From Chloroflexota bacterium (lineage in GTDB: Bacteria > Chloroflexota > Anaerolineae > Anaerolineales > Villigracilaceae): a stretch of DNA of 33,959 bases. The DNA lies in assembly GCA_016219545.1 (NCBI GenBank), contig JACRMH010000036.1:1-33959 (forward strand). Direction: 5' to 3'. This document shows positions 6,587 to 13,982 of this stretch, in pieces (within the stretch, counting starts at the first letter, position 1; the number at the start of each line of letters is the position of its first letter). The notes beneath the pieces are model-generated. The model was not told where the DNA came from. It made no database searches and saw only the letters and a program-made list of their open reading frames with translations. The translations under genes were made by a program, and so were the position numbers.

Positions 6587-7531
6587 TTAGTCACGCAATG
6601 CTCTGCCGGTGAGATGCAAAAACACCGCTTCAAGATTCGGCTCGCGGATATCTATCGAACGGATCTTGATGCCGCGGTCATTGGCTTTGGTGACAACTGC
6701 CGCCAGCACATCTTCGGCTTCGGCGCAGACAATGGAGACTTCATGGTCAGTGGCTTCGGCTTGCTGCACTCCTTGAATGCCTTTGAGCGATGCTGCCAGC
6801 GCTTCTGAATCGTCGTTCTCGCCGACATGCAGGATCAGCGTTTCGGCTTGACCCACTTGCTGGGTCAGTTCCTTCTGCGTTCCAAGGGCGATCATCTCGC
6901 CGTGGTCAATGATGCCGACACGGTTCGAGAGTTCCTGGGCTTCTTCCATATAATGCGTGGTGTAGAGCAGGGTCATGCCTTGTTTGTTCAGGTCTTTGAC
7001 CGTATCCAGGATTGAGCGGCGTGACTGCGGGTCAATGCCGACGGTGGGTTCATCCATGAAGAGTAAGCGCGGCTTGTGGAGCAATCCCACGCCGATGTTG
7101 ACGCGCCGCTTCATGCCTCCCGAAAAAGTTTTGACCCGGTTCCTGGCTTTATCGGTCAGACCAATTTGTTCCAACACTTCGTCCACGCGGGAGTTGAGGG
7201 ATTTGCCGCTCAGGTTGTACATCTGCCCCCAGAAGATGAGATTCTCGCGTGCGGTCAGGTCTTCGTATAAGGCGAGGTCCTGTGGAACAACACCGATCAC
7301 GCCACGTACGGCCATTGGATTCTTCGTCACAGAATATCCACCAATGGTTGCGTCACCTGATGTGGGCGTGTATAAAGTTGAGAGCATTGAGATGGTTGTG
7401 GTCTTGCCCGCGCCATTGGGGCCGAGCAGGCTGAAGATTTCCCCTTCTTCAATATTGAACGATACACCTTTTACCGCTTGGAAGTCGCCATAGTTTTTGG
7501 CGAGGTTTTGAACTTCGAGAATATTTCCCAT
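6587..7531 (-). CDS. ABC-2 type exporter, ATP-binding subunit (DrrA/CcmA type)
   Basis: 314 aa, a single ABC cassette with Walker A GPNGAGKT (37-44), Q-loop Gln84 (VVPQDL), signature FSGGM (136-140), Walker B FMDEPTVGID (Asp160, Glu161) and H-loop His193. The C-terminal extension (about 235-314), ending in EPNLEAVFLHLTGR, is the tail typical of drug or polyketide exporters and NatA-like ATPases. AAGGAG lies 6 nt before ATG 7531. It is first in the operon with the two ABC-2 permeases at 4031-6495, with which it should form the complex. Confidence 0.92.
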   Translation of the reverse strand: MGNILEVQNLAKNYGDFQAVKGVSFNIEEGEIFSLLGPNGAGKTTTISMLSTLYTPTSGDATIGGYSVTKNPMAVRGVIGVVPQDLALYEDLTARENLIFWGQMYNLSGKSLNSRVDEVLEQIGLTDKARNRVKTFSGGMKRRVNIGVGLLHKPRLLFMDEPTVGIDPQSRRSILDTVKDLNKQGMTLLYTTHYMEEAQELSNRVGIIDHGEMIALGTQKELTQQVGQAETLILHVGENDDSEALAASLKGIQGVQQAEATDHEVSIVCAEAEDVLAAVVTKANDRGIKIRSIDIREPNLEAVFLHLTGRALRD

Positions 7532-7584
7532 GATTTTCTCCTTATTGAAATTTAGTTCATTTACGCAAAAAAGATGGCAAAGTT

Positions 7585-7608
7585 GTACTAAATTTGCTTT
7601 TAGTGTAC
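7585..7608. promoter_or_regulatory. Possible operator-like inverted repeat upstream of the exporter operon
   Basis: GTACTAAA and TTTTAGTGTAC form an imperfect dyad 55-77 bp before the ATPase start. The position suits a repressor site for an exporter operon, but no regulator gene is adjacent, so this is weak. Confidence 0.2.
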
Positions 7609-7634
7609 TGCTTTCGGTTTACTGATTCAACCTT

Positions 7635-8525
7635 TTATCCGCCCTGCAATTGATCCTTCGCAATCTTCACAAGTTGTTTCGCAATATCATTCATGATCTC
7701 ATCGGGCACGCCGTCCATTGCCTGCGATTGGACGCGCGTATCAATTTCATCGTTGACATAATCCACGACGACGAACTCGTCAGCCAATGCGATCTCGGTC
7801 GAGAACCAATCCAGCTTGCAGATGCACGCGATGCGCTTCGTGATGTCCCGCAAATTGCATAAGCGATACTGAGACTCATCCTCCACTGTGACTTTTTGGT
7901 ATATGTGAGTCTCCGTATCCCACCAGCATGGATACGTCTCCCCATTGGCATAAAAGACGCGGAACCACGCAGGAGTATTGCCAAGCATGCGCGGAGTGAC
8001 GTGCGCCTGAATTAAATATTTCTGCTCGGGAAATTCCATGCGGGCCTGCAAAATTTCATCCCCCGATGATGCGCCGATGATGACCCCTTCGCCGCCGCCG
8101 CCGTTCGATGGTTTGATGACGAAGTTTCCCCCAAGCGGAGTCAGATCAATGGGTGGGATGACAGGTTGTTCAAGAAATGGCGACAGCAAAATGGTGTAAG
8201 GGGTATGAATTCCGCTGTTGATGAGTTCAAGATGCATGGTGGCTTTATCTTCCGACCACGCCGAAAATTCCAGCGGATTGATGCGGCGCGCGCCGAACTC
8301 CTGCGCCCAGCGCGGGATCGGGTCGAAGATCGCTTCACCTTGTCCGCGATGCAGGAGAGTTTTGAACGTGGTAATGCCTTTATAAAGCGCAGTAATGGAT
8401 TCGAGCAGGTTGTCAGGCTTGATCTGCCAAAGGGAAATTCCCTCTTCAATGCAAGCGCGTTCCACCATTCCCGCGAAGGTGTCGTCATATTCCCAATACC
8501 AGGGAAGGCACAAGTCGTATCGCAT
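7635..8525 (-). CDS. ATP-grasp family protein of unknown substrate
   Basis: 296 aa. Residues 135-148 (FVIKPSNGGGGEGV) match the ATP-binding Lys and Gly-rich loop of ATP-grasp ligases. A later acidic segment VVVDYVNDEIDTR (252-264) fits the metal-binding strand near the end of the fold. An N-terminal region of about 90 residues (start MRYDLCLPWYWEYDD) would be the pre-grasp domain. Such enzymes join a carboxylate to an amine or thiol using ATP, but nothing identifies the substrate. There is no Shine-Dalgarno; a perfect TATAAT ends 6 nt before ATG 8525, so the mRNA is probably leaderless. It is not clearly in an operon. Confidence 0.75.
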   Translation of the reverse strand: MRYDLCLPWYWEYDDTFAGMVERACIEEGISLWQIKPDNLLESITALYKGITTFKTLLHRGQGEAIFDPIPRWAQEFGARRINPLEFSAWSEDKATMHLELINSGIHTPYTILLSPFLEQPVIPPIDLTPLGGNFVIKPSNGGGGEGVIIGASSGDEILQARMEFPEQKYLIQAHVTPRMLGNTPAWFRVFYANGETYPCWWDTETHIYQKVTVEDESQYRLCNLRDITKRIACICKLDWFSTEIALADEFVVVDYVNDEIDTRVQSQAMDGVPDEIMNDIAKQLVKIAKDQLQGG

Positions 8526-8531
8526 AAGGGC

Positions 8532-8537
8532 ATTATA
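8532..8537 (-). promoter_or_regulatory. TATAAT -10 for the ATP-grasp gene (leaderless geometry)
   Basis: The minus strand reads TATAAT, then GCCCTT, then ATG 8525. A start 7 nt after the hexamer would put the mRNA end at the A of ATG. No Shine-Dalgarno is present. Confidence 0.55.
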
Positions 8538-8540
8538 GTC

Positions 8541-8652
8541 GAAGGTCAGTTGTTACAAGTTGAAGGTTACAGGTTGAAGGTCAAAAGTCAAAAACCACGC
8601 GCTTCAAATTCTTAACTTTTCAACCTTCGAACTTTCAAACCTGCAACCTTCT
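8541..8652. repeat. Imperfect inverted repeat of GAAGGT/ACCTTC units between divergent genes
   Basis: GAAGGT-type units at 8541, 8562 and 8575 face ACCTTC units near 8623 and 8646. The left half resembles the reverse complement of the right half with mismatches. It occupies nearly the whole divergent intergenic region and lies just upstream of the SlyD-like promoter. Confidence 0.5.
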
Positions 8653-8658
8653 TTTCGC

Positions 8659-8667
8659 TGGTAAAAT
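8659..8667 (+). promoter_or_regulatory. Extended -10 (TGGTAAAAT) for the SlyD-like gene
   Basis: TG-G-TAAAAT matches an extended -10 element, 30 nt before ATG 8698. The predicted leader of about 24 nt includes the AAGGA Shine-Dalgarno. Here a Shine-Dalgarno and a longer leader go together, in contrast to the leaderless candidates. Confidence 0.4.
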
Positions 8668-8697
8668 GGACGCACAAAATTCAAATAAGGATAAAAA

Positions 8698-9186
8698 ATG
8701 AGCAAAGATACAGTACAGGATGGTCAGGTCGTTTCAATGGAATATACATTACGCGTGGATGGAGAAGTGCTTGATTCTTCAGACGGCGTCGGTCCTTTGC
8801 AATTCCTCGCGGGTTATGACAATATTGTCCCAGGCCTTGAGCGTGAGATGATCGGGATGAAGCTTGGTGAAAGTAAGGATGTTGTAGTCTCCCCGGAAGA
8901 CGGGTACGGTGAATTCGAGGATGAGGCTTTTATGGAAGTGCCGCGCACTGAATTCCCAGCGGACATGGAACTTGAGGAAGGTGTTGAGTTGAATGTCACC
9001 GATGAAGATGGAAAAAATCAATACGCGCGCATTGAAAGCATTACTGATGAAACAGTGCGCCTTGATTTCAATCATCCGCTTGCGGGTGCGGAGCTGCACT
9101 TTAATGTAAAGGTTGTAGCGCTGCGCGACCCAACCAAAGAAGAACTCGAACATGGGCATGTCCACGAAGAAGGACACCATCACTAA
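8698..9186 (+). CDS. FKBP-type peptidyl-prolyl isomerase, SlyD-like
   Basis: 162 aa. The split FKBP domain is clear: VSMEYTLRVDGEVLDSS at the start, GYDNIVPGLEREMIGM (39-54), VSPEDGYGE (64-72), an inserted flap/chaperone domain (about 73-120), and the FKBP end DFNHPLAGAELHF (123-135). The C-terminal tail is His-rich (EHGHVHEEGHHH), as in SlyD proteins that bind Ni, Zn or Cu and help metallate hydrogenases. The tail is much shorter than in E. coli SlyD. The start has AAGGA upstream, and a strong terminator follows. Expected role: cytoplasmic prolyl isomerase and chaperone. Confidence 0.92.
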   Translation: MSKDTVQDGQVVSMEYTLRVDGEVLDSSDGVGPLQFLAGYDNIVPGLEREMIGMKLGESKDVVVSPEDGYGEFEDEAFMEVPRTEFPADMELEEGVELNVTDEDGKNQYARIESITDETVRLDFNHPLAGAELHFNVKVVALRDPTKEELEHGHVHEEGHHH

Positions 9187-9193
9187 AAAGACT

Positions 9194-9232
9194 TCGCTCC
9201 TGTTGCCGGACTCGGCAATGGGAGCGATTTTT
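9194..9232 (+). terminator. Intrinsic terminator after the SlyD-like gene
   Basis: TCGCTCC-TGTTGCCG pairs with CGGCAA-TGGGAGCGA across a GACT-type loop, followed by TTTTTGT. It starts 8 bp after the stop codon. Confidence 0.85.
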
Positions 9233-9240
9233 GTAAGTCG

Positions 9241-9343
9241 GACACTCGCGCCGTGCGCCAGTGCGGTGAGGGTCTCTGAGATAATCAAATAGATTCTCAT
9301 TGCACTGGCGTGCAACGCAAGTGTCGTTTCGCTCAGAACGACA
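9241..9343. repeat. Composite palindromic repeat (30-bp imperfect arms plus 9-bp perfect hairpin)
   Basis: Arm 9241-9270 is the reverse complement of 9296-9325 except at seven sites, all of which are transitions. Overlapping its right end, AGTGTCGTT (9320) and AACGACACT (ending 9343) form a perfect second hairpin. It looks like a decayed repetitive element placed between the SlyD-like terminator and the next gene. Confidence 0.7.
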
Positions 9344-9438
9344 CTGCGTAAGGTGAATATTTACTCAAAAATAGGATAGTATTTGTAAGCGAATGATAGA
9401 CGGGGGTATGTAGACTTTATTGAAAGGAGAAAATTGAA

Positions 9439-9993
9439 ATGAACAAAATCAGAAATATCTTTAGAATATGGCTTCCGTTTGCCGTGGTGATCGCGGCCTT
9501 CTGTGCGCTGACTTATGCCTCCGTCCAACAAGCCTATCGTCAGAATGCGAATGATCCGCAAATTCAAATGGCGGAAGATGCCGCCGATGCACTTAACAGT
9601 GGTACGAGCGTTGAAGCAATTGTCCCTGCCGTCAAAGTTTCAGTAGCGAAAGCGCTTTCGCCGTTTTTCATTGTGTATGATTCCAGCGGGAAAGTTCTGT
9701 CCGCCAATGTTCAGTTGGATGGACAGGTTCCGGGCCTGCCGGATGGCGTATTGGATGCGACAAAGGAAATGGGCGAGAACCGTGTCACCTGGCAGCCGAG
9801 GCCCGGCGTGCGTATTGCGGCTGTGATCGTCTCTTATAAAGAGGGATTTGTATTGGCGGGACGAAATCTGCGTGAAGTGGAAACCCGTGAAGCTCAGGTT
9901 ACACAATTTGCCGGCATGACCTTGATCCTCGCATGGGTCGCCACGTTCATAGTCATCGCATTTGGAGAATTTTTTCTGGCTGATAAAAAATAA
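9439..9993 (+). CDS. Bitopic membrane protein with an extracytoplasmic sensor-like domain
   Basis: 184 aa. A membrane helix near the N-terminus (about 11-30) and another at the C-terminus (about 155-178) bracket an outside domain of some 120 residues. That domain has PAS/CACHE-like features: SPFFIVYDSSGKVLSAN, then a Gly/Pro-rich turn, then VRIAAVIVSYKEGFVLAGRNL. This resembles the sensing half of a membrane kinase, but only a lysine pair follows the last helix, so there is no signalling output. GAAAGGAG upstream fixes the start. I recognise no named family. A GC-rich hairpin follows and is shared with the convergent gene. Confidence 0.65.
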   Translation: MNKIRNIFRIWLPFAVVIAAFCALTYASVQQAYRQNANDPQIQMAEDAADALNSGTSVEAIVPAVKVSVAKALSPFFIVYDSSGKVLSANVQLDGQVPGLPDGVLDATKEMGENRVTWQPRPGVRIAAVIVSYKEGFVLAGRNLREVETREAQVTQFAGMTLILAWVATFIVIAFGEFFLADKK

Positions 9994-10000
9994 TGACGTA

Positions 10001-10021
10001 GGGGCGGGGTTATCCCGCCCC
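10001..10021. terminator. Short GC hairpin between convergent genes
   Basis: GGGGCGGG and CCCGCCCC flank GTTAT and are followed by AATTTTG on the plus strand. The hairpin overlaps the last codons and the stop of the minus-strand DedA-like gene. It may stop transcription from the left; it is also a common repeat type. Confidence 0.5.
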
Positions 10022-10612
10022 AATTTTGTTTGTTTTAACCTGTCTTTGCCATTTTAACGCCCGCCTGATCCCATAGCCGAAAATGACCAACCCTAGAATT
10101 AAACCGCCGAAGTTGCTGAGGAAATCAGAAACCAATTCCCATTGACTTCCGAATAAATATCCCAACCCGCCGTAGAGCAAGATCCAAACGATTTCCCCGC
10201 TGATGTCGTAAAGCATGAAGCGCGAGAATTTATATCCGCTTCCGCCCGCGATCAAATTTGTGGGAATTGCGATGGCGGTGACGAGCCAGCGCGTGAAAAA
10301 TACAGCCGGTCCCGCACTCTTCATAAAGGATTCGCGCGCATTTCTCCACGCGGCAGATTTTCCGAAGCGGTTTTGTGCCCAATCTTTTGCATAGTATCCC
10401 ATGCCGAAGCTGAGCGTATCGCCAAGGATCGCGCCAACAAAGCCGATCAGGGCTGTGCTTTGCCAGTTTAAAATTCCCTGCTGACTGAATGCGCCGGCGG
10501 CGATCAGCACAACCGATGCGCCGATGGGCAAGCCAAGGGCGCCGAGGAACAAGATCAATCCCACGAGAGGCGCACCAAAATTGATAACTTGTGTAAGAAG
10601 AAATGTGGACAT
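10010..10612 (-). CDS. DedA/VTT-domain membrane protein
   Basis: 200 aa with about five membrane segments. It shows the family layout: N-terminal helix pair with GLPIGASVVLIAAGAF, GAILGDTLSFGMGYYAKDW, and then FFTRWLVTAIAIPTNLIAGGSGYKFSRF, the equivalent of the conserved Arg/Pro/Gly re-entrant segment of DedA proteins. DedA/VTT proteins are lipid scramblases or flippases, for example for undecaprenyl phosphate or phospholipids. It is the last gene of the obgE cluster, 9 bp after the small membrane protein. The C-terminal residues are encoded by the GC-rich hairpin at 10001-10021. Confidence 0.85.
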   Translation of the reverse strand: MSTFLLTQVINFGAPLVGLILFLGALGLPIGASVVLIAAGAFSQQGILNWQSTALIGFVGAILGDTLSFGMGYYAKDWAQNRFGKSAAWRNARESFMKSAGPAVFFTRWLVTAIAIPTNLIAGGSGYKFSRFMLYDISGEIVWILLYGGLGYLFGSQWELVSDFLSNFGGLILGLVIFGYGIRRALKWQRQVKTNKIGAG

Positions 10613-10621
10613 GTGAACTTG

Positions 10622-11041
10622 CTACGGCGCAGGGGCCGTCGGGGGGAGGGATTCTGTTGGAGCTGAGCCCGGAGTCGGCGGGGGAAGATTCGCGGAAACC
10701 GTCTGCTTGACGAGTTCCAATACATATCCATTTTTGTTTGGATAGTATTCGTCGTTCAGTTCCTTCAGACTTTTGTTGTGATCTTTTTGCGGGGAGATAC
10801 TCAATGCTTCAAAGATGATCTCGGGAGACACCTGATACATCCTTGAAATAAATGGAACGGTCATCCAATCGCGGATCAACTCAACATCTGTTTCAAACTT
10901 GTTGGGAGGCGGGGGACGATGACCGTTAAATTTTCTAAATGCATGGAATGCGCGCATCCCGAAGAATGCGGTGAAAAGAATTCCGATGAAGATCAGCCCG
11001 AACACCAGTGAGCGTTGTTGGGGGCTTGTGCGCGAAGGCAT
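10622..11041 (-). CDS. Single-pass membrane protein with a Pro-rich C-terminus, unknown function
   Basis: 139 aa. A helix at about 12-31 (LVFGLIFIGILFTAFFGM) anchors a soluble part with a compact segment DWMTVPFISRMYQVSPEIIFEALSI (about 58-82), and a tail rich in Pro, Thr and Ala that looks disordered and exposed. Its ATG follows the obgE stop directly (TAAATG), which implies co-transcription and translational coupling. The YQVSPEIIFEAL-type helix may bind a protein partner. I do not recognise a family. Confidence 0.7.
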   Translation of the reverse strand: MPSRTSPQQRSLVFGLIFIGILFTAFFGMRAFHAFRKFNGHRPPPPNKFETDVELIRDWMTVPFISRMYQVSPEIIFEALSISPQKDHNKSLKELNDEYYPNKNGYVLELVKQTVSANLPPPTPGSAPTESLPPTAPAP

Positions 11042-12304
11042 TTATTCCTTCCACTCCAATTCAAAATCGCCGATGTAAACCGTATCGCCTTCGTTCACTC
11101 CGGCTTCATGAAGGGCTTTATCCACGCCGAGTTTTTCCATCAGTTTTTGGAAGCGGCGCAGTGAACCATCATGTTCCCAATAGGTCATCTTTGCGGACCG
11201 TTCAATGGCTACGCCGCTGACTCTCCACTTATCTTCCGCTTCCTGCTTGATCTCGAACTGATTCGGGTCAACGGGCGGTTTATACACTGGGAGCGACTCT
11301 TCCAACTCTTCGACCGGGAGCTCGGCCAGCTTGCGATGTGCGGCAATTAAGATGTCACGTGTATTTGTGCGCGCCATCGCGGACGCTGTGAACAATTCTA
11401 TTTTCTTCTTTTTGAAACTGGACTTGATCTCTTTTAATCGTTCCTGTACTTCGGGTTGGTCAATTTTATTAAGTACAACGATCTGCGGTTTCATGGCAAG
11501 GTTCGGGTCGAAGAGTGCCAACTCACTGTTGATCTGACTGAAGTCTGCCAAGGGGTCTTCACCCAAACCGTCCACCATGTGAATCAGCACGCGCGTACGC
11601 TGAATGTGACGCAGGAAATCATGTCCCAAGCCTGCCCCGTCAGCCGCGCCTTCGATCAGACCGGGAATATCGGCCATGACGACGGTTGTGTCATCGTCAA
11701 TGTGTGCCATGCCGAGGTTGGGTTCGAGGGTGGTGAATGGATAGTCACCGATCTTCGGCTTGGCATTGGTCAGCGCCGCGAGCAGGGTGGATTTCCCAGC
11801 GTTGGGCAGGCCGATGATGCCGATATCAGCTATCAGCTTAAGTTCGAGGCGCAGCATTTTCTCCTCATGCGGTTCGCCGCGTTCCGCCATGCGTGGAGCC
11901 TGGTTGCGTGAGGTGGCGTAATGCTGGTTTCCAAGTCCGCCGCGACCACCTTTGCAGACCAGAAGCTGCTGACCTGGGGTGGTGAGGTCGCCAAGAAGCA
12001 CACCTGTTTCAGCGTCGTAGATGACCGTGCCGGGCGGCACAAGGATAATGAGGTCTTTTCCGCCGCGCCCGGTCTTTTCCGAGCCACCGCCGTTCTTGCC
12101 GGGATCAGCTGCAAACTTCTCATTCTGCCGAAACGCAGAAAGTGTATTTAGTGTAGCCTTTACCTCAAAGATGACATTTCCGCCCCTGCCGCCGTCGCCG
12201 CCATCGGGACCGCCAAGTGGAACAAACTTCTCGCGGCGGAAGTGAACCATTCCGTCTCCGCCTTTGCCTGATTTTACGTGGATATTTACTTGATCTATAA
12301 ACAT
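11042..12304 (-). CDS. obgE: Obg family GTPase (CgtA)
   Basis: 420 aa. The N-terminal Obg fold (1-158) has the Gly-rich repeats GGPDGGDGGRGG and KGGRGGLGNQHYATSRNQAP. The GTPase domain has G1 GLPNAGKS (165-172), the switch I sequence GDYPFTTLEPNLG, G3 DIPG (212-215) and G4 NKID (279-282). The C-terminal extension (about 340-420) is the OCT domain, ending in VYIGDFELEW. Obg binds the large ribosomal subunit and couples growth to guanine nucleotides and ppGpp. On the minus strand TATAAT ends 6 nt before ATG 12304, with GGAGGC directly abutting the ATG, so the transcript is probably leaderless. The two downstream genes are co-transcribed. Confidence 0.97.
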   Translation of the reverse strand: MFIDQVNIHVKSGKGGDGMVHFRREKFVPLGGPDGGDGGRGGNVIFEVKATLNTLSAFRQNEKFAADPGKNGGGSEKTGRGGKDLIILVPPGTVIYDAETGVLLGDLTTPGQQLLVCKGGRGGLGNQHYATSRNQAPRMAERGEPHEEKMLRLELKLIADIGIIGLPNAGKSTLLAALTNAKPKIGDYPFTTLEPNLGMAHIDDDTTVVMADIPGLIEGAADGAGLGHDFLRHIQRTRVLIHMVDGLGEDPLADFSQINSELALFDPNLAMKPQIVVLNKIDQPEVQERLKEIKSSFKKKKIELFTASAMARTNTRDILIAAHRKLAELPVEELEESLPVYKPPVDPNQFEIKQEAEDKWRVSGVAIERSAKMTYWEHDGSLRRFQKLMEKLGVDKALHEAGVNEGDTVYIGDFELEWKE

Positions 12305-12310
12305 GCCTCC

Positions 12311-12316
12311 ATTATA
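12311..12316 (-). promoter_or_regulatory. TATAAT -10 for obgE (leaderless geometry)
   Basis: The minus strand reads TATAAT, GGAGGC, ATG. The Shine-Dalgarno-like GGAGG is too close to the start to work and would itself be left out of a transcript starting at the ATG. Confidence 0.55.
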
Positions 12317-12448
12317 CAGTACATGGGAGGCAGGGGATTAAGGAGGGTGTGGCTGCCTTTCCCCACCTGTTTTTTCATTGCTATGGAACATTCTGTAGTA
12401 AGATTAACGCGCCAGGGAAAAAATGGTACAAGAAATCGTGAGGTTAAA

Positions 12449-12829
12449 ATGGGCGAGAAGGATGTTCCTGAAGAACAAATTTCATCTCAGCAGGGTGTGT
12501 TCTTAATTGTTAACCGTCAAATGATCCCTCTTATAAAAGAGGTCACTACGATCGGCCGCCATTTGGATAACGATATTGTTTTCCATGAAGACTTCTTATC
12601 CCGTCATCATGCCGAAATTGTGAATAACGATGGAGGATATATTTTGCATGACAAGAAATCCACGAGCGGGACTTATGTAAACGGCAAAAAAATAGAGCAG
12701 TGTGTGCTTAATTCCGGCGACCTGATCTCATTTGCCAATATCAACATCATGTTCGTAAATAATAACGCGAAAATACAAGTCAAAGCCACAGGTACCACCC
12801 AAAGTTTGCACAAACCTTCCGATTCTTGA
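12449..12829 (+). CDS. FHA-domain phosphothreonine-binding protein
   Basis: 126 aa from ATG 12449, chosen because GTGAGG lies just upstream; the longer frame from 12278 has a poor N-terminus. Residues 33-103 form one FHA domain with the key residues Gly36-Arg37, Ser51-Arg52-His54 and Asn78-Gly79, followed by a short Thr/Ser-rich tail. FHA domains bind phosphothreonine, mostly on targets of Ser/Thr kinases. It is the first gene of an operon with two histidine kinases (10 bp to the next), so it may link a Ser/Thr kinase input with this phosphorelay. No Ser/Thr kinase gene is in the window. Confidence 0.85.
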   Translation: MGEKDVPEEQISSQQGVFLIVNRQMIPLIKEVTTIGRHLDNDIVFHEDFLSRHHAEIVNNDGGYILHDKKSTSGTYVNGKKIEQCVLNSGDLISFANINIMFVNNNAKIQVKATGTTQSLHKPSDS

Positions 12830-12839
12830 GGATTAAAAA

Positions 12840-13982
12840 ATGGATGATGGCAAAGCCGCTGTAGTTCTTGTGATCGACGATGAAGCGTCCATTCGGCTGG
12901 GGATCGTTGTTGCGATCAGGCGGCATGGACTGCAAGTGATCGAAGCAGTGGACGGCCGCGATGGTTTGCAAAAGGCGAAACAATACCTGCCGGATCTGAT
13001 CATCTCGGATGTGATGATGCCGCCTCCCGATGGGTTTGAATTGAAACATTTGCTGGATGCCGACCCGGCGACTGCATCCATTCCATTTATATTTCTCACC
13101 GCACGTTCAGGAAAAGAAGACCGCATTGCAGGCATCCGCGATGGGGCGGATGATTACATTGCCAAGCCATTCGGCATGGAAGAACTGTTGGCGCGGGTTG
13201 ATGCTTTATTGAGGCGTGTCCAAACCGAGCGGCAGCATGGACGCGATCAAATGGCCGAGATCGCCCGTCAGGATATGGATAAATTAAGGGCGGAGATACT
13301 GCAAAACTTTCACCATGAATTACGCACACCCTTGATGAATATCGTGACCCCGCTGGAACTGGCTGTCAATAACAAGTTTGATGACCCTGTCCTGCAAAGT
13401 AACTTCCTAAGGACAGCGCTGTCAAATGTGGACCGTTTGGAGTCGCTTGTTTCAGATATTATTATCCTCTCGAATATAGATCAGGGAAATTTGAACTCCA
13501 TCAGACAGCCCATTGACCTTAATGTGCATCTATTGAATCCCATTTACAAACGCCTTGAAAGATATAAAGCCAAAGAGTTGAACTTCACTCATCAAATTAT
13601 TGACGAAGGAGAAATCAAGGCTGCCAGGCGGGAGTTTACGCAATCGGTGCTTCATATAGTTGATAACGCCTTCAAATTCAGTCCGCAAAATGGGCATGTC
13701 AATCTAACTATTGACGCCAGTACCAACGGTGGTGTGAAAATCACCGTTTCTGATGACGGTCCCGGCATTCCATTGGAATTGCGCGAGAAGGTCTTTGAAA
13801 AGTTTTACCAGATCAGTCAGGGAGATACGAGGCAGCACGATGGATTGGGCGTTGGCTTAACCATTGCCCGCGCTATTTTCCGCCATTCAGGAGGCGATGT
13901 GACAATTACCGATTCCCCCAAGGGATGTTTGGTATTGGCTGAGCTGCCCGATATTCGGCCGGAAGATATCGTCTATGGATGA
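12840..13982 (+). CDS. Response regulator-histidine kinase fusion (REC-HisKA-HATPase)
   Basis: 380 aa. The N-terminal receiver domain (about 8-127) is complete: Asp13/Asp14, phosphoacceptor Asp57 in SDVMMP, Thr87 and Lys109 in AKPF. A coiled linker leads to HisKA with FHHELRTP (His159), then an HATPase domain with DNAFKFSPQNG (N box), DDGPGIP and GVGLTIARAI. There is no membrane helix, so it is a cytoplasmic kinase switched by phosphorylation of its own receiver. Its end overlaps the start of the next kinase by 8 nt, implying coupled expression. The upstream phosphodonor is not encoded next to it; the downstream kinase is a candidate partner. Confidence 0.93.
   Translation: MDDGKAAVVLVIDDEASIRLGIVVAIRRHGLQVIEAVDGRDGLQKAKQYLPDLIISDVMMPPPDGFELKHLLDADPATASIPFIFLTARSGKEDRIAGIRDGADDYIAKPFGMEELLARVDALLRRVQTERQHGRDQMAEIARQDMDKLRAEILQNFHHELRTPLMNIVTPLELAVNNKFDDPVLQSNFLRTALSNVDRLESLVSDIIILSNIDQGNLNSIRQPIDLNVHLLNPIYKRLERYKAKELNFTHQIIDEGEIKAARREFTQSVLHIVDNAFKFSPQNGHVNLTIDASTNGGVKITVSDDGPGIPLELREKVFEKFYQISQGDTRQHDGLGVGLTIARAIFRHSGGDVTITDSPKGCLVLAELPDIRPEDIVYG

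Noticed and set aside
6975..7493. Plus-strand 172-aa frame opposite the exporter ATPase gene
   Set aside because: Antisense to clear Walker A, signature and Walker B motifs.
12278..12448. Longer N-terminus for the FHA gene
   Set aside because: The extra 57 residues overlap the obgE start and promoter and look unlike protein; ATG 12449 has GTGAGG upstream.
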